A stretch of DNA of 64,000 nt from NCBI GenBank assembly GCA_902561325.1, contig CACEOL010000004.1, positions 1-64,000 of the forward strand. The letters are read 5' to 3'. Below the pieces are notes generated by a model. It made no database searches. It was not told the origin of the DNA and saw nothing but the letters and a program-made list of their open reading frames with translations. A program made the position numbers and the translations under genes. This stretch comes from an uncultured SAR86 cluster bacterium (GTDB lineage: Bacteria > Pseudomonadota > Gammaproteobacteria > Magnimaribacterales > AG-339-G14). This document shows, one piece after another, positions 38,537 through 49,918 of this stretch; the first letter of the stretch is position 1; each line of letters starts with the position of its first letter.

Positions 38537-39787
38537 ATGAAAAAGATTTCAAAGTTGCGAGGAATGCAAGATACAGACCCTATTGAAACAGCCAAAATTA
38601 ATTTTGTGGAAAACAGCTTTAGTGAGATTTCCAAAAGTTATGGCTATCAAGAGGTGAGATTCCCAATCATAGAAAGCACAGATTTATTTAAAAGATCCGT
38701 TGGTGATCAATCGGACATAGTGAATAAAGAAATGTTTACTTTTGAAAGTAAAAGCGGGAAATCAATTACGCTTAGACCAGAAGGTACAGCAGGATGTATG
38801 CGCATGGCTATAGAAACTGGATTACTAGATGCTGGCCAACAAAGACTATCTTATAAAGGCCCAATGTTCAGATACGAACGCCCTCAAAAAGGTCGATCTC
38901 GCCAATTTCAACAACTAAGTTTGGAGGCATATGGCTTTAATGATTATGCCATTGATTTAGAAATGCTTGAGATATCAAATTTTCTTTTTGATGAACTATC
39001 AGTTAAAAAAGAAATGACCTTAGAAATTAATTCTATTGGCTCTCAAAAAGATCAAAAAGACTACTCTCAAAAATTAAAAGATTATTTTTTAAAATATAAA
39101 AAGGATCTAGATGAGGATAGCTTAAAAAGATTAGAAAAAAATCCCTTGAGAATTTTAGATTCAAAAAATAAAGATTTAGAAAATCTTATTAAAGAAGCCC
39201 CTAAGATTGATAAATCAATCTCAAAGGAATCTCAAGAAAACTTTTCTTTAATAAAAAACTATCTAGAGAATCTAGAAATCCAATACAAGGAAAATCCCCT
39301 TTTAGTTAGGGGGTTGGATTATTACAACGATTTGGTTTTTGAATGGAAATCGAATTCAATTGGTTCTCAAGATACTATTTGTGGAGGAGGTAGATATGAT
39401 TCTTTATCTAGAGTGATTGGTGGAAGAGAAACTAATGCTATTGGCTTATCAATAGGCCTTGAAAGACTATGTTTGTTAATTGAAGATTCAATGGTAGAAG
39501 ATACAAAATCATTATTAATAGTATCTCTTGAAGACTCCTTTTTCCTAGATGGAATGAAACTAGCTTCGTCTCTGAGAAAGAAATTAAAAAACTTTTCAAT
39601 TCAATTTTCTGGGAAAGAAAAAAATTTAAAAACCCTCCTAAAAAAAGCAAACAAAAAAAATACTGATTTCATGGTTATAATTGGCCGAGAAGAGATTAAA
39701 AATAATTCTTATACCTTAAAAAAACTTTCAATGAATCAAGAAATGAAAATTGATAATTTTGATTCTTTATTAAAAAATCTGAAATAA
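38537..39787 (+). CDS. hisS: Histidyl-tRNA synthetase
   Basis: LRGMQD, TLRPEGTAGCMRM, VRGLDYYNDLVFEW, AIGLSIGLERL. Confidence 0.96.
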   Translation: MKKISKLRGMQDTDPIETAKINFVENSFSEISKSYGYQEVRFPIIESTDLFKRSVGDQSDIVNKEMFTFESKSGKSITLRPEGTAGCMRMAIETGLLDAGQQRLSYKGPMFRYERPQKGRSRQFQQLSLEAYGFNDYAIDLEMLEISNFLFDELSVKKEMTLEINSIGSQKDQKDYSQKLKDYFLKYKKDLDEDSLKRLEKNPLRILDSKNKDLENLIKEAPKIDKSISKESQENFSLIKNYLENLEIQYKENPLLVRGLDYYNDLVFEWKSNSIGSQDTICGGGRYDSLSRVIGGRETNAIGLSIGLERLCLLIEDSMVEDTKSLLIVSLEDSFFLDGMKLASSLRKKLKNFSIQFSGKEKNLKTLLKKANKKNTDFMVIIGREEIKNNSYTLKKLSMNQEMKIDNFDSLLKNLK

Positions 39788-39792
39788 ATTAA

Positions 39793-40419
39793 ATGAGTCT
39801 TCTTAATAAAATCTATAGTTGGATTCTTAAAAATTACATTAAGGTGATTTCATTTCTTTTAATTTTAGGTTTAGCCTATGGAATTTATATTTATTTCTAT
39901 TTTATGGCTCAAAAAAAAGACCAAGAGGCAGGAGATTTATTTCTAAATTTTTATAATTCATATTCGGCATCTGAATTCAATGAACAAGAATATAAAGTTG
40001 TTATAGATGAAATTTCTCAAATTGATAATGCTTCAATTTATTTGGTAATGCTTAAATCAATTTATGCGACAGAGTCAGTAGAAAGTAATAATCTGCAAAA
40101 AGCTTTAACTGAACTTTTAAATGCAAGAGAAATTTTAAGTTCGAAAGGAAATGAGTTTAATTTTTTAAAAGAAATAATTGATTTAAGAATGGTAAATATT
40201 TTTATTGATTTAGAAGATTTAAAAAGGGCTAACAATATTCTTAAAAATACTTTTACAACCTATCAAACAAACAAACTCATTCTTCAAGGAGACATCTCAG
40301 CAATAGAAAAAAAATTTGATGAAGCCAAGCAGAAATATATTGATGCCTTAGAACAATCAGAAAATGAAACTCAGAAAAATCTTATTAATTTAAAAATTTC
40401 TACGTTGACAGAAGGATGA
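39793..40419 (+). CDS. YfgM-like TPR membrane protein
   Basis: N-terminal TM plus TPR-like helices; hisS-yfgM-bamB order. Confidence 0.78.
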   Translation: MSLLNKIYSWILKNYIKVISFLLILGLAYGIYIYFYFMAQKKDQEAGDLFLNFYNSYSASEFNEQEYKVVIDEISQIDNASIYLVMLKSIYATESVESNNLQKALTELLNAREILSSKGNEFNFLKEIIDLRMVNIFIDLEDLKRANNILKNTFTTYQTNKLILQGDISAIEKKFDEAKQKYIDALEQSENETQKNLINLKISTLTEG

Positions 40420-41546
40420 AATTTAAAAATTTACTTTATTTATTTCTATTTATAATTCTTATTGCTTGTGAGACAGGAGCAAAAGAAGTAGAAAAACCTA
40501 ATGAGTTAAAAAAAGAAATTAATGAGAAGTTTTCTTTTGATAGAAGATGGTCAGTAAATGCATTTAAGTCATTACCTATGGGAAAAATTAATATTGCTTC
40601 AGATCAAGACAGCATTTTTATATTTGATTCAAAGGGAGAAATTCAAGCATTTTCCAATAATGGAAAAAGAATTTGGAACAAGAAACTAGATGTTGATATT
40701 TCTACTGGGATAACCCTAGGTTTTAATAAGCTATTGTTGAGTTCTTCAAACGGAGAAGTATTTTGCCTTTCTAAAGATTCAGGAGAAACTCTTTGGCAAT
40801 ATTCATCTTCGGGAGAAGTTTTATCTCCACCAGCTACAAATGGAGATATTGTTGCAATACAGAATATCGATGGCAGAGTAACGGCAGTTGATTTAGAAAC
40901 AGGAGAGTTTCGATGGGATTATAGAACCGTTATTCCAAACCTAACCTTGAGAGGAACTTCTGAACCATCATTTTATGAGGGCTTCCTATATATTGGTTTT
41001 GCAAACGGTAATTTGGCAAAAATTGAACCTAGGTCTGGAGTAACTCAATGGGAAATACCCATAACGACATCCAAAGAATCATCAGAAATTGGAAGGATTG
41101 TAGACATAGATGGAAATTTTGTTTTTTCTAGCGGCATCGCTTTTGTTGCAACATATCAAGGAGATGTTGCTGCGCTGGATACTAGATCGGGAAGATTTAT
41201 ATGGAAAGAAAAGACCTCTACTGCAAATGACTTGCTTTCTTCCAGAGGAAAAATAATTTTAATTGATGAAAAAGATCAAGTACTTGCGTATTCTCAAAAT
41301 TCTGGAAATTTGGAATGGTTCAATAAAGATTTTTTCTTGAGAGAACTTACTTCTCCAAATAGATTAAAATCATTGATTGTTTATGGAGATTTTCAGGGCT
41401 TTCTCCATGCGTTAGATATTTCTCAGGGTGAACAAGTCGCAAGAAAAAAAGTCTCTAGATCAAAAATTGTTTCAATATCCACGAAAGATGGAAATGTCTT
41501 AACATTGGATTCAAAAGGAAAACTTTCACTCTTTACTTTGCAATGA
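40416..41546 (+). CDS. bamB: Outer membrane assembly lipoprotein BamB
   Basis: Lipobox LIACETG; PQQ-like beta-propeller (GETLWQYSSSGEVLSPPA, GRVTAVDLETGEFRW). Confidence 0.92.
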   Translation: MKFKNLLYLFLFIILIACETGAKEVEKPNELKKEINEKFSFDRRWSVNAFKSLPMGKINIASDQDSIFIFDSKGEIQAFSNNGKRIWNKKLDVDISTGITLGFNKLLLSSSNGEVFCLSKDSGETLWQYSSSGEVLSPPATNGDIVAIQNIDGRVTAVDLETGEFRWDYRTVIPNLTLRGTSEPSFYEGFLYIGFANGNLAKIEPRSGVTQWEIPITTSKESSEIGRIVDIDGNFVFSSGIAFVATYQGDVAALDTRSGRFIWKEKTSTANDLLSSRGKIILIDEKDQVLAYSQNSGNLEWFNKDFFLRELTSPNRLKSLIVYGDFQGFLHALDISQGEQVARKKVSRSKIVSISTKDGNVLTLDSKGKLSLFTLQ

Positions 41547-41559
41547 TATTGTCCCCACC

Positions 41560-42945
41560 ATGGGACCCATAATAGCCATAATCGGAAGGCCGAATGTTGG
41601 TAAATCTTCCCTTTTTAATAAAATAATCGGAGAAGATAAAGCCATTATTGCTGATTTTTCAGGATTAACTAGAGATAGGCTTTATGGAAATTTTTCATTT
41701 AAATCTAAAAATTTCTCAATCATAGATACAGGAGGAATTTCAGATGAAAGAGAAGAAATAAATCTTCTTATACTTAAAGAAATAGAAAAGGCTATAGAAG
41801 AAGCTAATGGTTTTATTTTTTTAGTAGATGCTGAATATGGCTTAAGCCAAGATGATTATAAGATTCATGAAATTCTCAGAAAATCTGGAAAAAAATATAT
41901 TCTTACCCTTAATAAATCTGAACTAAAGTCTTCAGAAAAAAACATAAATGACTTTTATCAGCTTGGAGTTAACAGTTTCATAAAAGTATCTGCTAAAAAT
42001 GGTTTAGGTATAAAAAACCTCAAAGAAGAATTATTCAATCAATTTCATGTCGAAAAAACCTCTAACCTTGAAAAAGAAATTAATAGTAAAAACATTAAGT
42101 TGAGTATTTTAGGAAAACCAAATGCCGGAAAATCTACTTTATTTAATTCTATAGTTAAAGAAAATCGCTCTATTGTTTCTGCTAAGGCAGGTACAACTAG
42201 AGACGCCATCTCTAAATCAATTTTTTTTAAAAACGACAAGATAGAACTTTTTGATACTGCGGGCTTAAGAAAAAAATCAAAAGTAAATCAAGCAATCGAA
42301 ATTTTTTCTGTTTCCAAAGCTATTTCGAGTATGAGATCTTCTTCTGGAGTCCTTTATTTAATTGATGGAAAAGAAAATATTACTGATCAAGATTTACATC
42401 TTATATCTTTAATCGTTTCTGCTGGAAAACCTTTGATTTTAGGAATCAACAAATCAGACAAGCTATCTCAGTATGACAAATCAAATTTAACTAGGTCCAT
42501 CAATAAAAAATTAGCATTCATGTCCGGTTTATCCATTCATTATATTTCAGCAAAACAAGATAGAGGTACTGCTAAAATATTTAAAGAGCTTGTAAAGCTT
42601 ATAAAAAAAAGCGTTAAGAAAATTGATACTTCAAAGCTGAATAACTTGATAGAAGAAGCTTCGAAGTTAAATCCTCCTCAGATGTCTGGAAGGTTTAGGC
42701 CAAAAATTAAATATGCAAATTTGCTTTCTTCCCAACCTACAATTATCAGAGTTCAGGGTAACAACTTAGATAAGTTAACAAAACAATATCAAAAATATTT
42801 AGAAAATTATTTAAGAAAAAAAATGAACTTTGAAGGCATTCCTATCAAGTTAGTGTTTAAAAACAATACTAATCCTTTTGGAGCTAAGAAAAACAAACTT
42901 ACCAAAAAGCAATTAGCTAAGAGAAAAAGGATAGCTAGGCGCTGA
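41560..42945 (+). CDS. der: GTPase Der (EngA)
   Basis: Two G domains: GRPNVGKSSLFN and GKPNAGKSTLFN. Confidence 0.97.
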   Translation: MGPIIAIIGRPNVGKSSLFNKIIGEDKAIIADFSGLTRDRLYGNFSFKSKNFSIIDTGGISDEREEINLLILKEIEKAIEEANGFIFLVDAEYGLSQDDYKIHEILRKSGKKYILTLNKSELKSSEKNINDFYQLGVNSFIKVSAKNGLGIKNLKEELFNQFHVEKTSNLEKEINSKNIKLSILGKPNAGKSTLFNSIVKENRSIVSAKAGTTRDAISKSIFFKNDKIELFDTAGLRKKSKVNQAIEIFSVSKAISSMRSSSGVLYLIDGKENITDQDLHLISLIVSAGKPLILGINKSDKLSQYDKSNLTRSINKKLAFMSGLSIHYISAKQDRGTAKIFKELVKLIKKSVKKIDTSKLNNLIEEASKLNPPQMSGRFRPKIKYANLLSSQPTIIRVQGNNLDKLTKQYQKYLENYLRKKMNFEGIPIKLVFKNNTNPFGAKKNKLTKKQLAKRKRIARR

Positions 42946-42980
42946 TAAGATAGATTTTACAATATAATGCACTTTTTGAG

Positions 42981-43349
42981 ATGAATTCGCCTAGATATTT
43001 AAATCTATTTAAAATCGCTTTACCTTTGCCAGGGATTTCTTCTATTTTGCATAGAATTTCAGCAGTTGCTATTTTTGTATTATCTCTTCCAATGATGGGA
43101 ATTTTGGTTTTTTCATTGAGTTCTAAAGCGAATTACGAAATCATTATTTTATTATTTGAAAATATTCTTTTTAAGAGCTTGTTTTTCCTTTTCATTACGG
43201 CAATTTTTTATCATTTTGTCTCTGGCCTAAGACATTTAGTAATGGATTTTGGATATTGGGAAACTCTTAGAGCTGGTAGGATGTCTGCTCTTGCTACTTT
43301 TATTTCAACTGGATTATTTTTCTTTTCTTTTCTGTTTTTAGCATGGTAA
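42981..43349 (+). CDS. sdhC: Succinate dehydrogenase cytochrome b556 subunit
   Basis: SSILHRISAVAIF, HFVSGLRHLVMD; sdhCDAB order. Confidence 0.93.
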   Translation: MNSPRYLNLFKIALPLPGISSILHRISAVAIFVLSLPMMGILVFSLSSKANYEIIILLFENILFKSLFFLFITAIFYHFVSGLRHLVMDFGYWETLRAGRMSALATFISTGLFFFSFLFLAW

Positions 43350-43705
43350 CGAAGTTATATAAATTAAAGAAAACAGGAATCTTTGATTATGTTTTTGTAA
43401 GAATCACGGCAGTAATTCAGGCAGTATATTTTTCAGTTATAACCTTCTATTGGTTAGTCAATAGAGACTTTAAATACGAACAACTATCTGGCTTTTTTGA
43501 TATTCTCATCATAGAAATTTTTACGGTAATAGTTGCTATTTCAATTGCTTATCATTCTGTGCAAGGAATTTGGAATGTTGCAACGGATTATCTTACCCAA
43601 GCGCAGATTGGTGCTACGGCTAAAGTTCTTAGACCTGCAGTTATAGGTTTTAGCTGGTTCCAAGCTCTTGGATTAATTGTTTGTAGTTTTTATATTTTAG
43701 GTTAG
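43343..43705 (+). CDS. sdhD: Succinate dehydrogenase membrane anchor subunit
   Basis: [26 protein letters not shown]; position. Confidence 0.9.
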   Translation: MVTKLYKLKKTGIFDYVFVRITAVIQAVYFSVITFYWLVNRDFKYEQLSGFFDILIIEIFTVIVAISIAYHSVQGIWNVATDYLTQAQIGATAKVLRPAVIGFSWFQALGLIVCSFYILG

Positions 43706-43710
43706 TAATT

Positions 43711-45516
43711 ATGGCAATGAATGGAAAAGGCACTCTTTTAGATGCATCAACTTTACCCGTGAAGGAATTTGATGGAATTATTGTTGGTGGTGGCGGTTCT
43801 GGAATGATGGCTTCTCTTCAGCTCGCTAAATCGGGAATGAATACGGCTGTTGTTTCCAAAGTGTTTCCAACTCGTTCTCATACCGTTTCTGCTCAAGGCG
43901 GTATCACTTGTTCAATTCAAAGTGCAGATCCAGATGACGACTGGAGATGGCATATGTTTGATACAGTCAAAGGCTCTGATTTCATCGGAGATCAAGACTC
44001 CATAGAATACATGTGTAAAGAAGGTCCTGAAGCAATATTTGAATTGGAAAATATGGGATTGCCTTTTTCTAGAACTGAAGAAGGCAAAATTTATCAAAGA
44101 GCATTCGGAGGTCAGTCAAAAGATTATGGAAAAGGAGGTCAGGCTGAGAGAACTTGTGCTGCTGCTGATAGAACAGGGCATGCTCTTTTGCACACTCTTT
44201 TCCAAGCAAACGTTAAAGCGGGAACTAACTTTCTTTCAGAGTGGTTTGCAGTTGATCTTGTAAAAAATCAAAGTGAGCAGGTTGTTGGAGTTATTGCTTT
44301 TGAAATTGAATCGGGTGAACCATACTTTTTAAAATCTAAAGCTACTGTTTTAGCCACCGGAGGAGCAGGAAGGATATATCAAACAACTTCAAACGCCCTT
44401 ATCAACACCGGTGATGGTACTGGAATGGCATTGAGAGCAGGCTTTCCAGTACAAGATATGGAGATGTGGCAGTTTCATCCAACAGGTATTCATGGTCATG
44501 GAACTTTAGTAACTGAAGGCTGCAGAGGAGAAGGTGGTTACTTGGTGAACAAAGATGGTGAACGATTCATGGAAAGATATGCGCCTAATTATAAAGATTT
44601 AGCTAGCAGAGATGTTGTTGCAAGATCAATGTTTACTGAAATCCTTGAAGGTAGAGGCTGTGGTCCAGATGCTGATCACGTTTATTTAAAACTCGATCAT
44701 CTAGGGCCAGAAATTGTTCACAAAAGACTACCTGGAGTAACAGAATTATCAAAAAGGTTTGCTCATGTTGATCCTGCAGAACATCCTATTCCGGTTGTTC
44801 CTACATGTCATTATGCAATGGGAGGCATTCCAACAAATGTACATGGCCAGGTTATTTCTCAAAATTCTGACGGTACGGATAAAATCATAGATGGTCTATA
44901 TGCTGCAGGAGAAGCAGCTTGTGTCTCCGTTCATGGCGGTAATCGTTTAGGAGGAAATTCTCTTCTAGATTTAATTGTTTTTGGAAGATCCGCTGGATTA
45001 CACATAGAAGAAAGTTTCAAGTCAGGCATAAAAATGGATAATCCTTCACCTGATGATGTCGACTATGCTCTTAGAAATCTCAACAGAGTGAACATCAGCC
45101 AATCTGGTGAAAACTTTGTAGAAGTTAAGAAAGACTTACAAAAAACAATGCAAATGAATTTTGGAGTATTTAGAACTGAAGAATTGATGGAAAACGGCAT
45201 TAAAGAAGTTTCCAATCTTAGAGATAAATCTCAAAATATTCATCTTGCTGACAAATCTTCTCAGTTTAATACAGCCAGAGTTGAAGCTTTGGAACTTCTC
45301 AATCTAATCGAAGTCGCTGAAGCCACTGCAATCAGTGCAAACGAAAGAAAAGAAAGTAGAGGAGCTCACTCCAGAGAAGATTACCCAGATAGAGATGATG
45401 AAAATTGGCTCAAACACTCAATTTATTTTTCTGATACTAAGCAAGTATCTAAAAGAGAAGTTAATTTTAGACCTAAACAGGTTCAAGCTTTCCAACCAAT
45501 TGTCAGGACTTATTAA
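43711..45516 (+). CDS. sdhA: Succinate dehydrogenase flavoprotein subunit
   Basis: [45 protein letters not shown]. Confidence 0.97.
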   Translation: MAMNGKGTLLDASTLPVKEFDGIIVGGGGSGMMASLQLAKSGMNTAVVSKVFPTRSHTVSAQGGITCSIQSADPDDDWRWHMFDTVKGSDFIGDQDSIEYMCKEGPEAIFELENMGLPFSRTEEGKIYQRAFGGQSKDYGKGGQAERTCAAADRTGHALLHTLFQANVKAGTNFLSEWFAVDLVKNQSEQVVGVIAFEIESGEPYFLKSKATVLATGGAGRIYQTTSNALINTGDGTGMALRAGFPVQDMEMWQFHPTGIHGHGTLVTEGCRGEGGYLVNKDGERFMERYAPNYKDLASRDVVARSMFTEILEGRGCGPDADHVYLKLDHLGPEIVHKRLPGVTELSKRFAHVDPAEHPIPVVPTCHYAMGGIPTNVHGQVISQNSDGTDKIIDGLYAAGEAACVSVHGGNRLGGNSLLDLIVFGRSAGLHIEESFKSGIKMDNPSPDDVDYALRNLNRVNISQSGENFVEVKKDLQKTMQMNFGVFRTEELMENGIKEVSNLRDKSQNIHLADKSSQFNTARVEALELLNLIEVAEATAISANERKESRGAHSREDYPDRDDENWLKHSIYFSDTKQVSKREVNFRPKQVQAFQPIVRTY

Positions 45517-46256
45517 TGAATGCAATTTCAGCAAGTGAAATCAAAACTCTTCGATTGAGTATCTACAGATACGACCCTCTGAAGGAAGAAAAGCCATACA
45601 TGCAGGACTTTGATATTGATATACCTGCAGAAAAAGATTTGATGGTTTTAGATGTCTTGATGCTTGCAAAGGAACAAGATCCATCAATTTCTTTCAGAAG
45701 ATCTTGTCGTGAGGGAGTTTGTGGATCTGACGGTTTAAACATAAATGGTAAAAATGGGCTTGGATGTATTACGCCTCTATCTGATGCAGTCAAATCTAAT
45801 AAGCTTTCCATCAGACCTCTACCAGGGCTACCTGTAATAAAAGACTTAATTGTTGATATGAAACAATTTGTTGATCAGTATAAAAAAGTGAAACCATATC
45901 TAATTACTGATAAAAAAGTCGATACTAGAAAAGCCATTCCTCAAACAATCGAGGAAAGAGAAAAATTAGATGGCCTTTACGAGTGCATAATGTGCGGTTG
46001 CTGCTCTACTGCCTGCCCATCCTTCTGGTGGAACCCTGATAAATTTTTGGGACCAGCAGCTCTATTACAAGCATACAGATTTATTGCTGACAGTAGAGAT
46101 ACAGCTACAGAAGAAAGATTAGAGCAACTAGAAGATGCTTTTAGCGTTTTCAGATGTCATGGAATTATGAACTGCGTTTCAGTCTGCCCTAAAGGCTTAA
46201 ACCCTACAAAAGCAATTGGTGAAATTAAAAAAATGTTAGTTAAAAGAGCTTTATAA
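45516..46256 (+). CDS. sdhB: Succinate dehydrogenase iron-sulfur subunit
   Basis: SCREGVCGSDGLNINGKNGLGC, CIMCGCCSTACPS, CHGIMNCVSVCPKGLNP. Confidence 0.97.
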   Translation: MNAISASEIKTLRLSIYRYDPLKEEKPYMQDFDIDIPAEKDLMVLDVLMLAKEQDPSISFRRSCREGVCGSDGLNINGKNGLGCITPLSDAVKSNKLSIRPLPGLPVIKDLIVDMKQFVDQYKKVKPYLITDKKVDTRKAIPQTIEEREKLDGLYECIMCGCCSTACPSFWWNPDKFLGPAALLQAYRFIADSRDTATEERLEQLEDAFSVFRCHGIMNCVSVCPKGLNPTKAIGEIKKMLVKRAL

Positions 46257-46266
46257 TACTAACACT

Positions 46267-47424
46267 TTGAATTTACACGAATATCAGTCCAAACAACTTT
46301 TAGAAAATTTCGACCTACCAACAGCTAAGTCTGTAGTGGCTTTTTCATCTGAAGAAATTTCCAGTCTTATCAGTGAATTAGACGGTGAAGAATTTGTTGT
46401 CAAAGTCCAAGTTCATGCAGGCGGAAGAGGGAAAGTAGGTGGAGTTAAAATAACAAATGACATTGATGAGATTATAGAATTTGCTAAAGATTGGCTTGGA
46501 AAGAAATTTGTCAATCACCAGACTGGCAATGAGGGAAAGCCAGTTTCAGCAATAATGATCGCAGAAAGCACTACAATCCAACAAGAATTTTATCTTGGCG
46601 CTGTGATAGACAGGAGTTCTCAATCTTTAGTGGTGATGGCCTCGCCAGAGGGCGGTATGGATATTGAAAAAGTTGCTGAGGAAAGTCCTGAGAAGATTTT
46701 TAAGATAAATGTCAGCAAAAATAAGAAAGAAGAATTTGACGTTCTCCCTTTGGTTAATGGGCTTGGGTTGTCTTCTAACCAAACCGCAGAATTTAAAAAA
46801 ATAGTTTCTGGATTGGTAAATTTATTTTTTGAAAAAGATCTTTCTTTGATTGAAATCAATCCTTTGGTTGTTGATCAAAATGATTCTCTAAAATGTTTGG
46901 ATGCAAAAATAAATATTGATGAAAATGCATTGTTTAGACAAGAAGATCTTTTAAAACTGCGAGATTCTTCGCAGGAAAATCAAAAAGAAATCGAAGCAGC
47001 AAAATGGGATCTTAACTATGTGGCCCTGGATGGAAATATAGGATGTATGGTGAATGGAGCTGGTCTTGCAATGGCAACAATGGATATCATTAAGCTTTCT
47101 GGGGGATTTCCAGCTAATTTTTTAGATGTTGGGGGTACTGTAGATAAAGAAAGAGTAGCCGAGGCTTTTAAGATTATTCTTTCTGATGAAAAAGTTAAGT
47201 CGGTCTTGATAAATATTTTTGGTGGAATTGTAAGGTGCGATGTCGTTGCCTCTGGGATAGTTTCAGCTGTCTCAGAAGTTGGAGTTGATATACCTGTTAT
47301 TGTGAGACTCAAAGGTAATAATTCAGAAGAGGCTAAAAAAATTCTATCTGAAAGCGATCTTAATATTATTTCTGCGGATGATCTCTCAGAAGCAGCTGAA
47401 TTAGCAGTTAAAAATTCAGGATGA
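46267..47424 (+). CDS. sucC: Succinyl-CoA synthetase beta subunit (TTG start)
   Basis: [39 protein letters not shown]. Confidence 0.97.
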   Translation: MNLHEYQSKQLLENFDLPTAKSVVAFSSEEISSLISELDGEEFVVKVQVHAGGRGKVGGVKITNDIDEIIEFAKDWLGKKFVNHQTGNEGKPVSAIMIAESTTIQQEFYLGAVIDRSSQSLVVMASPEGGMDIEKVAEESPEKIFKINVSKNKKEEFDVLPLVNGLGLSSNQTAEFKKIVSGLVNLFFEKDLSLIEINPLVVDQNDSLKCLDAKINIDENALFRQEDLLKLRDSSQENQKEIEAAKWDLNYVALDGNIGCMVNGAGLAMATMDIIKLSGGFPANFLDVGGTVDKERVAEAFKIILSDEKVKSVLINIFGGIVRCDVVASGIVSAVSEVGVDIPVIVRLKGNNSEEAKKILSESDLNIISADDLSEAAELAVKNSG

Positions 47425-48293
47425 GTATCTTAATTAACAAAGAAACTAAAGTAATTTGTCAGGGGTTTACTGGAGCACAAGGCACATTGCATTGCAGCCA
47501 AGCGATAGACTATGGAACAAATCTTTTAGGTGGAGTCACCCCTGGGAAGGGCGGGCAAACCCATTTAGATCTTCCAGTCTTCAATTCCGTAAAAGAAGCA
47601 AAACAAGTTACCGAGGCAAATGCCAGTATAATTTTTGTTCCCGCCAAATTTTGTAAACCTTCAATAATTGAGGCAATAGAAAGCGGTATTGAATTGATAA
47701 TCTGTATAACCGAAGGTATTCCTACCTTAGATATGTTAGAAGTTAAAGAATTAGCAGATAAGGAAGGCATAAGAATTATTGGTCCAAATTGCCCAGGAAT
47801 AATTACTCCAGGTGAATGCAAATTAGGAATTATGCCGGGTTTCATTCATAGCCCTGGCAAAGTAGGAATTGTCTCAAGATCGGGTACTCTTACTTATGAA
47901 GCAGTTGATCAGACTACTAAAGTAGGCCTTGGACAATCTACTTGTGTAGGCATAGGCGGCGATCCACTTCCTGGTACAAGCTTTATTGATGTTTTAAAGC
48001 TTTTTGAAGAGGATCCTCAAACAGAGGGAATTGTTATGGTAGGAGAAATTGGGGGTTCAGCTGAGGAAGAAGCTGCAGAATATATTAAAGAAAAAGTCTC
48101 AAAGCCTGTTGTAGGTTATATTGCAGGAGTAAGCGCACCTCCTGGAAAAAGAATGGGCCATGCAGGTGCGATAATTTCTGGCGGCAAAGGAACAGCAGAA
48201 GACAAATTTAATGCCCTAGAAAGTGCTGGTGTAAGGACCGTTAAAAGCCCATCTGAAATAGGACAATCTATTTTAGAAGAAATGCCTTCTTAA
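47421..48293 (+). CDS. sucD: Succinyl-CoA synthetase alpha subunit
   Basis: [53 protein letters not shown]. Confidence 0.97.
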   Translation: MSILINKETKVICQGFTGAQGTLHCSQAIDYGTNLLGGVTPGKGGQTHLDLPVFNSVKEAKQVTEANASIIFVPAKFCKPSIIEAIESGIELIICITEGIPTLDMLEVKELADKEGIRIIGPNCPGIITPGECKLGIMPGFIHSPGKVGIVSRSGTLTYEAVDQTTKVGLGQSTCVGIGGDPLPGTSFIDVLKLFEEDPQTEGIVMVGEIGGSAEEEAAEYIKEKVSKPVVGYIAGVSAPPGKRMGHAGAIISGGKGTAEDKFNALESAGVRTVKSPSEIGQSILEEMPS

Positions 48294-48315
48294 GATTTTT
48301 TATCCGAAATCTTAA
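48290..48315. terminator. Inverted repeat at the sucD stop; possible terminator or attenuator
   Basis: TTAAGATTT-N8-AAATCTTAA, 9-bp perfect arms, AT-rich, no clear U-tract. Confidence 0.3.
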
Positions 48316-48343
48316 AATCTGTTTTCGACAAGAAACAAAATCC

Positions 48344-49918
48344 TTAAGAAGATAGATTTAATTTTTTTGAGTCTTGCCTGACCTGCTGAGATGGAAGAAA
48401 AGGTATGATTTTTCCATAAGTATTATCTATCGCAATTTCTCTTTGCGATAAATTAAACATACAACAAATTTCTTTCTCATTTCCTCTATAAAAAATCAAA
48501 ACTTCATTATTATTTTCAAAATAAATCTCTTCGGTAAAGAGGGATATTTTTTTTCTTAAAGAAATAAATGTTTTATAAAAATGATAGGTTGAGTTTCTAT
48601 TTTTTAATTGCTTTTTAACAGAGTTGATAATTTGTTCTTTTTTAATTGGAAGCCATGGTTTTACATTTGAAAAGCCAGCAAATTTTTGGCTTTCATCCCA
48701 AATCATAGGAGTTCTACATCCATCTCTACCAAAATCCATAGGCCAGAATTTTTTTCCAGGAGGATCTTTAATTTCATCATATTCAATTTTGGTTTGAGTT
48801 TGACCAAGCTCTTCGCCTTGGTAAATGCATGGTGTTCCTTTCAATGACATGAGTAATGTACAGGTTAATTTTGCAAATTTTTGTCTATCTTTTCTTGATT
48901 TGTTCCATCTAGACAAATGCCTTACTACATCGTGATTAGAAAAACTCCATGTCGGCCATCCATCTTTAGTTTCTTTAAAAAATTTAGAAACAGTATTCCT
49001 TATGTGTTTTGGAGAAAATTCATCTCTGAGAAGATCAAAACTGTAAGCCATATGAAGCTTGTCATTATTCGCAGTGTATTTAGCTTGTAATTCAACATTT
49101 GAAATTTCTCCAATCATCGTCGTTTCTTTATATTCATCTGTTAGCTTCCTTAGCTTTTTTAGGAATGCAAAATTATCTTTTTGATTAATTGAATATTTCA
49201 AATTTTGGAAATAATAAGGATTTTTTCCAGAAGGTTTTGATTTGATAGCAGGATTATTTCTGAATTTCTTATCATGAAAATAATAATTTGCAGTATCAAG
49301 CCTAAAGCCATCAACACCTTTTTCTAACCAAAACTTAACAGTTGAGAGTAACCATTTCTGAACATCTTTGTTATGAAAGTTAAAGTCCGGTTGTGACTTT
49401 AAAAAATTATGTAAGTAATATTGTTCTCTACTAGTATCCCATTCCCATGCAGAACCTCCAAAAACCGAAAGCCAATTATTTGGAGGAGAGCCATCAGGTT
49501 TAGGGTCGGCCCAGACGTACCAATCCGATTTTGAATTATTTCTATTTGATTTACTAATCTTAAAGAAAGGATGAGCATCAGAACTATGTGATAAAACTTG
49601 ATCAATTATTACTTTAATTTTGTTTTCTTTGGCTTTTTCTATGAGTTTTTCAAAATCGAGAATATTTCCAAATAAGGGGTCAATGTCAGTGTAATTGGAA
49701 ACGTCGTAACCCATATCTTTCATAGGAGAAGTAAAAATTGGAGAAAGCCATATTGCATCAACACCTAATGAAGATAAGTAAGAAATTTTTTTGGATATTC
49801 CTTTCAGATCACCAACGCCATTTCCAGAGGTGTCATTGAAAGAACGTGGATAAATCTGGTAAATAACTCCCTTTTTCCACCAAGGGAGGTTGGTTTCTGA
49901 AGAAAACTTTTTAGTCAC
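48344..49918 (-). CDS. GH13 family alpha-glucosidase / oligo-1,6-glucosidase
   Basis: VIYQIYPRSFNDTSGNGVGDLKGI, DQVLSHSSDAHPFF, GVDGFRLDTANYYFHD, WSFSNHDVVRHLSRW. Confidence 0.93.
   Translation of the reverse strand: MTKKFSSETNLPWWKKGVIYQIYPRSFNDTSGNGVGDLKGISKKISYLSSLGVDAIWLSPIFTSPMKDMGYDVSNYTDIDPLFGNILDFEKLIEKAKENKIKVIIDQVLSHSSDAHPFFKISKSNRNNSKSDWYVWADPKPDGSPPNNWLSVFGGSAWEWDTSREQYYLHNFLKSQPDFNFHNKDVQKWLLSTVKFWLEKGVDGFRLDTANYYFHDKKFRNNPAIKSKPSGKNPYYFQNLKYSINQKDNFAFLKKLRKLTDEYKETTMIGEISNVELQAKYTANNDKLHMAYSFDLLRDEFSPKHIRNTVSKFFKETKDGWPTWSFSNHDVVRHLSRWNKSRKDRQKFAKLTCTLLMSLKGTPCIYQGEELGQTQTKIEYDEIKDPPGKKFWPMDFGRDGCRTPMIWDESQKFAGFSNVKPWLPIKKEQIINSVKKQLKNRNSTYHFYKTFISLRKKISLFTEEIYFENNNEVLIFYRGNEKEICCMFNLSQREIAIDNTYGKIIPFLPSQQVRQDSKKLNLSS

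Noticed and set aside
47456-47845. Alternate-frame ORFs within sucD (66 aa plus, 111 aa minus)
   Set aside because: sucD motifs in the main frame are intact; these are overlapping frames without recognisable similarity.
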